Position numbers and translations under genes: made by a program. A stretch of 10,392 nt of DNA from contig CAYFZO010000040.1 in assembly GCA_964347615.1 (NCBI GenBank), forward strand, positions 1-10,392, in the 5' to 3' direction. The stretch's first letter is position 1. Each line of letters starts with the position of its first letter. Below are positions 9,301 to 10,392 of this stretch, piece after piece. Source of the stretch: CAYFZO01 sp964347615 (GTDB lineage Bacteria; Pseudomonadota; Gammaproteobacteria; Poriferisulfidales; Oxydemutatoraceae). Under the pieces are notes generated by a model that was not told where the DNA came from, did not search any database, and saw only the letters and a program-made list of their open reading frames with translations.

Positions 9301-10392
9301 CGATCATCGTGCTGCGCCCTCGCTGGATTTGCAGCGCCTGCGGGTCAAGCACCAGATTCACCAACGGCAGATCCAAAATCTCGACCTGCAACCCGTCGAC
9401 GCTCAACGAATCTTCCGGAACCTCGTTGTCGAAAGACCCGTCGGAGCCGGGCAACAACGTGAAAATCCCCGTTGTCGCGTCGTCTCCCACGGTGATCGTC
9501 ACGTCCCTCTCTAAAACCCGATTGTCGAACAATCCCAAACCTTCCACCACAACACCGCTCGGCGCAACGTCGTCACGCCACGCTTCTTGCCCCACGTCGA
9601 CAAGTTCATCGGAGACCGGCAACGATACCCGGGTCCCTTCCAGCAGCCCGAAGCGCACGGTTTGCGTATTCGAACCCGGCTTGCCGCTGATCAACGTGAC
9701 CGTCGTCCGATCGAAACTCAAACGGAAAGCCGCGATCAAACTTGTCGGCAACGACACCGGCGTCAGCGACAAATCCAACAAGGACGCCGATGCCGTCAGT
9801 TGCGACAGCCCCATCCCGGCACGCGGGCCCGACGGCAGCGGCATGCCTCGAACCGTCGGCTCCGCACTCACCGACACGACCACCTCCCGAACGTCGGCGG
9901 TCAACGTGAAGCGGTCGGGCAAAACGGTTATTCCGGGATCATCGGCGCTCAAGCCGACGTCGAGCGTTTCGATTCCGGTCAGCTCCGCACCTCCGACACC
10001 GGCAAAACTCAACCGCACCATCGCCGCGCCGCCACCGGGCGTCACTTCCAGCGGCGAGGGAGTGAACGTCAACTCGACGGCCTGCGAAACCTGAACCGCC
10101 AGCTCGACCGGAGCGAACTCGACGTCGCTGTCCGGCGACGCCGACACCCTCAAGGTTCCGGAAACACCCGGCGTCAACGCGCGCAATACCACGTTCGTCG
10201 AGGCGTCCGCCATGGTCAGCGTCGTCGGAGACGGGCTGACCAACTCCAAGCCGTCTGAAACCTCCCCGGTGTCAATTTCGACTTCCACCACCGCTTCGCG
10301 CCCGCCCTCCAGCGTCTCCCCTAGCGTCTCCATGACAACGCTCAACTCCGCCGTCGCGGTTCCACCCGGCGCCGCCAGCAACTTCACCTGAC
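341..10392 (-). CDS. Giant Ig-like tandem-repeat protein, 5'-partial (probable surface/secreted adhesin-like stalk)
   Basis: One stop-free frame of about 10 kb ends at TAG (341-343). The first possible start in view, GTG at 10385-10387, is probably not real: the frame is still open upstream to the window edge, and the first residues fall inside a domain whose first strand is missing. From that GTG, 3348 residues are visible. By eye they form 30 consecutive domains of 102-135 residues (mean about 111) plus a 15-residue tail. Each domain has alternating hydrophobic and polar strands rich in V, T, S, L, A and G. Each begins with a 'VxLxFxPxxLxVxxGG'-type strand and ends with 'LxVxVxR/Q', typical of Ig-like beta-sandwich repeats in bacterial extracellular proteins. 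There is no cysteine and lysine is scarce. No enzymatic motif, transmembrane segment, LPXTG motif or RTX nonapeptide array is visible. The signal peptide, if any, lies outside the window. I do not recognise the specific family. An extracellular adhesin or stalk role is inferred from architecture only. The C-terminus appears truncated. Confidence 0.93.
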   Translation of the reverse strand, partial: QVKLLAAPGGTATAELSVVMETLGETLEGGREAVVEVEIDTGEVSDGLELVSPSPTTLTMADASTNVVLRALTPGVSGTLRVSASPDSDVEFAPVELAVQVSQAVELTFTPSPLEVTPGGGAAMVRLSFAGVGGAELTGIETLDVGLSADDPGITVLPDRFTLTADVREVVVSVSAEPTVRGMPLPSGPRAGMGLSQLTASASLLDLSLTPVSLPTSLIAAFRLSFDRTTVTLISGKPGSNTQTVRFGLLEGTRVSLPVSDELVDVGQEAWRDDVAPSGVVVEGLGLFDNRVLERDVTITVGDDATTGIFTLLPGSDGSFDNEVPEDSLSVDGLQVEILDLPLVNLVLDPQALQIQRGRSTMIGVTTDPPLVAGQIAVVELQGGDSGVSTTTVRFGETRTGTVSTGAMLTVMVSPTAELGEIVVPVSAMSPSRLGFEEPLPELRVEVTRLQVTVAFASEEGVALRELSWVGFDELLRKVRLSLADYAFKADEQVRLSVRIEGDGLSVLPSEVSLDRTNPEATVTVNAPGRDASGRLIVEPVPGAEFGLRSPARLDVQKVSGLDLAFVVEDVPLSIAAGDSTNLVLTTVPPLSGSVSFPVSLEIEGPGLSFGTTRRVTNRTQVTLSARQSTVPVTVFAVAPGASGRLTASAAEVGSATLDFETLNATTVFFRASPTIEAEQGSKARFGVEFYPPLGSGQEARVTVFISDSVHGADATAEGRVSFVNEATSHIATFNLTPTAERLRNVEVYVGANLSPPGLGSVGNPGSGRYEQAVSVGYDATGFTASPADRIPVDVVVSLRRIEADFFASPEAPAPVSELVLKNGESRELVLRQTDAALRGNQEALLEVSVVGQGLRLVSDPMVGMSSERRAVNVEVSAVQADVSGTLQVTALGESRVGLRSGLIELPVRVRPDVHVRFNPRELTLVRGGVAPAVASSTVRVTTEPPLAADETLRLGLAQRGGLSVEPGGVPGGVFTLDASNSSGFELRLSADENTGRDAGVTLRKLDLGTNLGEAEVILAPLPVKVLRGVDLVVTVDEPPFVVGEEKAIVVATIPPLETGEEVEVMLSGEGLTLGVASDAASLALSSVTPSRTVRVVAPDASARLIGATQTAATNVRVFAAGSLQVAALERFELRFDPVELEQGGSAALRVTTSPVLTASRSASVVLTATAAGWSFGEVGVSEFELLLDAVSTEVRVTVNAAADALGLVTIGTVEQRPDGFVLSPPPALQAEVFRSLPLSFDPVSARVTAGATTRVSVVLENAESLIADERLTLRLTPSAGIELVDPAMTTVALSTAPNDRVDLWIRAKLAADRQAGESLRASLESLTPPDRSPYTRVPEGSMPVEVLQRELTVSFDPSTLRLTRGGAASPTASASVRLEVAPALQSTERLAVAFTSSAGLDLPDEVELTSVVRTVTVTITAGAGASSGEVEPVVTVAEGDVAVAVEPLRVEVVRGVELLIGGSVSPPTLNLVAGASIGLPISTSPTLEMGERVSVSLRVDDPALILSSRTITLDYLSPEVNVTLNSNVPGVTAQVSATGVGDGVDVVAGASQGVATQSAQLVALTIAPEAPEIGVEQASSVQFVVQTVPFLSLDQSLSFRLVVSGGENAGLSFADGSTEMQLSLSGASASSRTVIVNASASALIGATATLAIEDLSAAVANLDVSNRDALPARVLEVTPPRVTVELTPAGGLPGDDVELGLDETKPVSLSLSDYRLSGDQTAVFEARIDGPGLSLGASGDAVVMRVTLTSTVETREVPVRAASDALPGVLSVTAISGVALKAPASLRVNARQVVGLAFSPSPVVVEQGRGIELTVAPSSPIAAMRSATVRLTAPAGVLFGESASTEFVLDSGSSSRTVPLRALHSMPVGSASLRVAVEETPGILFESVPSTLELSVALPRVRVSLSPSGPLALTENASAEVGLRLGDYELMGAQQATLRVSVSSGLRLGDAPNQDVVLSADAPVATVTVTAGGTPGMETLTVSAVDGVELVAPAALDVDVLEFVSVEIVPQLVEVQQGGSTQIRVTTDPLLGAGRSATVSLSVDPASGVSLDGSPSIRVMLGGSNPDAVELTVTASRDAQIGIPVDVAVAARKSETGESEQGEAEFSLSETLSGVTVNVVPPKVSAALTPISGEPTLTLVQGSDGTAMLSLTDYELRDMQQAVLRVEVVEGDLRLQGRSTQDVTLSAAAPVATMTVTAGSEPGPGLLRVAAVSGVELLNQPRLDVSVLALVSVVISPQIIEVQQGGSTPIRVTTDPPLEAGQSATVSLSVAVESGVRFGRSSTHVVAVPLGGSNPNEAELSVAALPDAPVGTPVDVTITAQGGDGGDGFALAETLPEVRVNVVLPRVSVVLTPVSGEEALSFVARDQGMVSVSLEGDALQPPQQAVLRLTASDPGLRITPSTVTLSPGELATVVSVTADEALSGEITVSALSGVELVEAQPLAFEVLRRELAVSFIPAEVSLVRGGAAALASSVQVTLRVDPELLGDEEIGVDLNGGSLTVDPPSVRLSAMNRTATVTVTADSNSVSGEVTATTNVDTRVGDASLRFEPLSVEVVRGVNLVISGPAGEKALAIVAGESTELRITTNPPLETGESVEVSLNLGDEENLELSTQGVRLSGPGDVVTTVTVTAVNPGLEGVAVSSSGVGTGVDVIAGDLVSVDTLNAAEFEIVFDPPLRVEVEQGRGSMFIVTTFPGLGQGQMITATVRVEPGDSGLSFGERSTEETIVLDQNNRQAAVSVIASATAAIGSTTAVVIADPTPVPGNLSITSSSPLELVVTPPQVTVVFSPSEVLPLTLGNMVDSTASVTLSLHPDDRLQAGQSATFNVTVSGSSLFLERDDDRDVSLEVSLSAVSPQATVVVGAAENAGATGELRVEALSGAVLREGTRTTLAVSVTQEVGLVFVPQTLEIERGRGATFRVTTEPALRAGRSVEVRLDTGAPGFGFGPSFGPGFGNGEDREQAQLLIVLSTDNPWRIVEVRASTRVGARSTLTGTISGEGVSASAAELGLRSVTPRVSVSLTPDSLALTMGSSARVSVGLSDYTLLDDQEIVIRLQTDGDSPPGLTVSPPEVVLSGAVQKTSVVVTATTAAGISENLTATATGDVLATPASLGVLVTQEVRLRFTPTTLGVPFEGFALFTVETVPALGRERSVEVSLPLPEHFQADGTTDSVIVSLGENAASRVLRVSLSAEANLGSGGVVAVDRVLRVSEGVLLLGVSEASAAWEVIPSLATVSLTPDLLRLEPEGAGTVTLSLESDSGEAYRFEELSARLEVSITGPGLEVDRESVELSAETPSAELVVTASADAEDGVLNVTAAADSRIELAAPASLEVQVSRGVQLRIRVFLEGALE
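389..2050 (-). repeat. Alternating two-class domain array, five domains (26-30, residues 2780-3333)
   Basis: DY-class domains are 26 (2780-2895, degenerate 'DDRLQAGQ'), 28 (3013-3115, 'LSDYTLLDDQ') and 30 (3227-3333, degenerate 'AYRFEELS'). TTxP-class domains are 27 (2896-3012, 'VTTEPALRAGRS') and 29 (3116-3226, 'VETVPALGRERS'). Domain 27 carries a Gly/Phe/Pro-rich insertion at residues about 2938-2953. Domain 30 is the last complete repeat. It ends 'LEVQVSR', after which a new domain begins ('GVQLRI') but is not completed. Confidence 0.75.
2051..3043 (-). repeat. Three-domain cassette, copy 3 (domains 23-25, residues 2449-2779)
   Basis: The first member (2449-2556) begins 'RELAVSFIPAEVSLVRGGAA'. 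The second (2557-2664) follows 'VEVVRGVNLVISG' and has 'VAGESTELRITTNPPLETG'. The third (2665-2779) begins 'AEFEIVFDPPLRVEVEQG' and contains 'VTTFPGLGQGQ' and 'GLSFGERSTEE'. The cassette is followed directly by a DY-class domain, as copy 2 is, giving the same entry into an alternating array. Confidence 0.72.
3353..4021 (-). repeat. Tandem duplication, unit 2 (domains 20-21, residues 2123-2345)
   Basis: Second unit of the same pair, also 223 residues by my boundaries. Its conserved core is offset from unit 1 by 681 bases. It begins 'KVSAALTPISGEPTLTL', and that opening recurs again as 'VVLTPVSGEEALSF' at the start of domain 22, so the duplication series probably included a third, now diverged, half unit. 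Confidence 0.75.
4022..4690 (-). repeat. Tandem duplication, unit 1 (domains 18-19, residues 1900-2122)
   Basis: This 223-residue DY plus TTxP pair is the closest relative of the pair immediately following it in the protein (3353-4021). At the nucleotide level, plus-strand positions 4301-4350 match 3620-3669 with one mismatch in 50 bases, while other stretches of the two units have diverged clearly. The match covers the 'VEVQQGGSTQIRVTTDP' region. Confidence 0.75.
5348..6343 (-). repeat. Three-domain cassette, copy 2 (domains 13-15, residues 1349-1680)
   Basis: The first member (1349-1454) begins 'RELTVSFDPSTLRLTRGGAA'. The second (1455-1559) follows the junction 'VEVVRGVELLI' and has 'VAGAS' and 'SPTLEMGERVSVSL', then a 'GVGDGVDVVAG' motif near its end. 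The third (1560-1680) has 'VEQASS' and 'QTVPFLSLDQS'. Copy 3 (residues 2449-2779) matches it point by point: 'RELAVSF', 'VEVVRGVNLVI', 'PPLETGESVEVSL', 'GVGTGVDVIAG'. The offset between copies 2 and 3 is exactly 1100 residues at the first-domain start, or 3300 bases. Confidence 0.72.
6344..6685 (-). repeat. Single spacer domain 12 between cassette copies (residues 1235-1348)
   Basis: One Ig-like domain beginning 'SLPLSFDPVSARVTAG' and ending 'MPVEVLQ'. It shares the 'LxADERLTL' centre with the cassette's first domain and lacks both the DY signature and the TTxP signature, so it is intermediate between the classes. It separates cassette copies 1 and 2, whereas copies 2 and 3 are separated by seven domains. 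A proline- and arginine-rich loop sits at about 1326-1338. Confidence 0.6.
6686..7654 (-). repeat. Three-domain cassette, copy 1 (domains 9-11, residues 912-1234)
   Basis: The first member (912-1027) has 'LxLVRGGxAPAxAS' followed by 'TTEPPLAADE', a class-A domain with a short Ala/Ser insertion after the double glycine. The second (1028-1129) begins 'RGVDLVV' and contains 'PPLETGEEVEV'. The third (1130-1234) begins 'RFELRFDPVELEQGGS' and contains 'TTSPVLTASRS'. The same order and junctions recur at residues 1349-1680 and 2449-2779, so this is a unit that appears to have spread as a block. Copy 1 is more diverged than the other two. Confidence 0.65.
7655..10387 (-). repeat. N-terminal-most visible repeat block, domains 1-8 (residues 1-911)
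   Basis: Eight domains with approximate residue bounds 1-102, 103-219, 220-340, 341-448, 449-559, 560-664, 665-799 and 800-911. This is the most divergent part of the repeat array. Domain 3 (220-340) fits neither main class well and carries an acidic stretch around residues 314-330. Domain 4 has the 'TTDPPL' signature (365-370). Domain 5 has the DY signature (about 484-492). Domain 7 is the longest (135 residues) because of a Gly/Pro/Ser-rich insertion at about 754-785. Domain 1 lacks its first strand, showing that the protein continues upstream. Boundaries are by-eye alignment of the recurrent first strand and the end-of-domain LxVxV strand, and may be off by several residues. Confidence 0.7.

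Noticed and set aside
10385..10387. GTG as the true start codon of the giant gene
   Set aside because: The codon before it (CAG) is in frame and open, no ribosome binding site can be seen in the five bases left, there is no signal peptide, and translation would begin after the missing first strand of a repeat domain.
341..10387. RTX, cadherin or LPXTG-type assignment
   Set aside because: No GGxGxDxUx nonapeptides, no consistent calcium-binding DxNDNxP or LDRE-type motifs and no LPXTG sorting signal are visible. Scattered acidic stretches, such as those at residues 314-330 and 2836-2841, are not periodic.

Overview
This window is almost entirely one very large, high-GC protein-coding gene on the minus strand. 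Its single uninterrupted reading frame runs from the right edge down to a TAG at 341-343. There are no RNA genes, CRISPR arrays or second genes that I can support. The lack of introns in a 10 kb open frame, the high GC and the bacterial-style extracellular repeat protein all suggest a bacterium, probably a metagenomic contig. Nothing in the sequence fixes the taxon.

Layout, left to right. Positions 1-64 are an almost pure C run at the sequence end, most likely a sequencing or assembly artefact. Positions 65-340 are a short stretch without a supported gene. It contains three near-tandem copies of a GGGGTCAATTTTG-like word at 286-323 that resemble the terminal region of an IS21-type insertion sequence. 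Positions 341-10392 are the giant gene, which is open at its 5' end. The start lies beyond the right edge of the window.

The encoded part (3348 residues, numbered here from the GTG codon at 10385-10387) is a chain of 30 consecutive beta-rich, Ig-like domains of about 100-135 residues each, ending in a 15-residue tail. I segmented it by eye. Most domains fall into two alternating classes. One carries a 'VTTxPxLxAGxS' signature. The other carries an 'LSLxDYxLxxxQ' signature. Three times the alternation is interrupted by the same three-domain cassette (residues about 912-1234, 1349-1680 and 2449-2779), so the gene has repeats within repeats. One domain pair (residues 1900-2122 and 2123-2345) looks like a fairly recent tandem duplication. 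The protein contains no cysteine. It looks like the stalk of a large surface or secreted adhesin-like protein, but signal peptide, secretion signal, ligand-binding domain and anchor are all missing from view, so the function is an inference.

The repeat pattern stops abruptly about 9-11 residues before the stop codon, next to the IS-like repeats and the contig end. The most economical reading is that the gene was truncated by a mobile-element insertion or rearrangement, and that the multicopy element also broke the assembly at this point.
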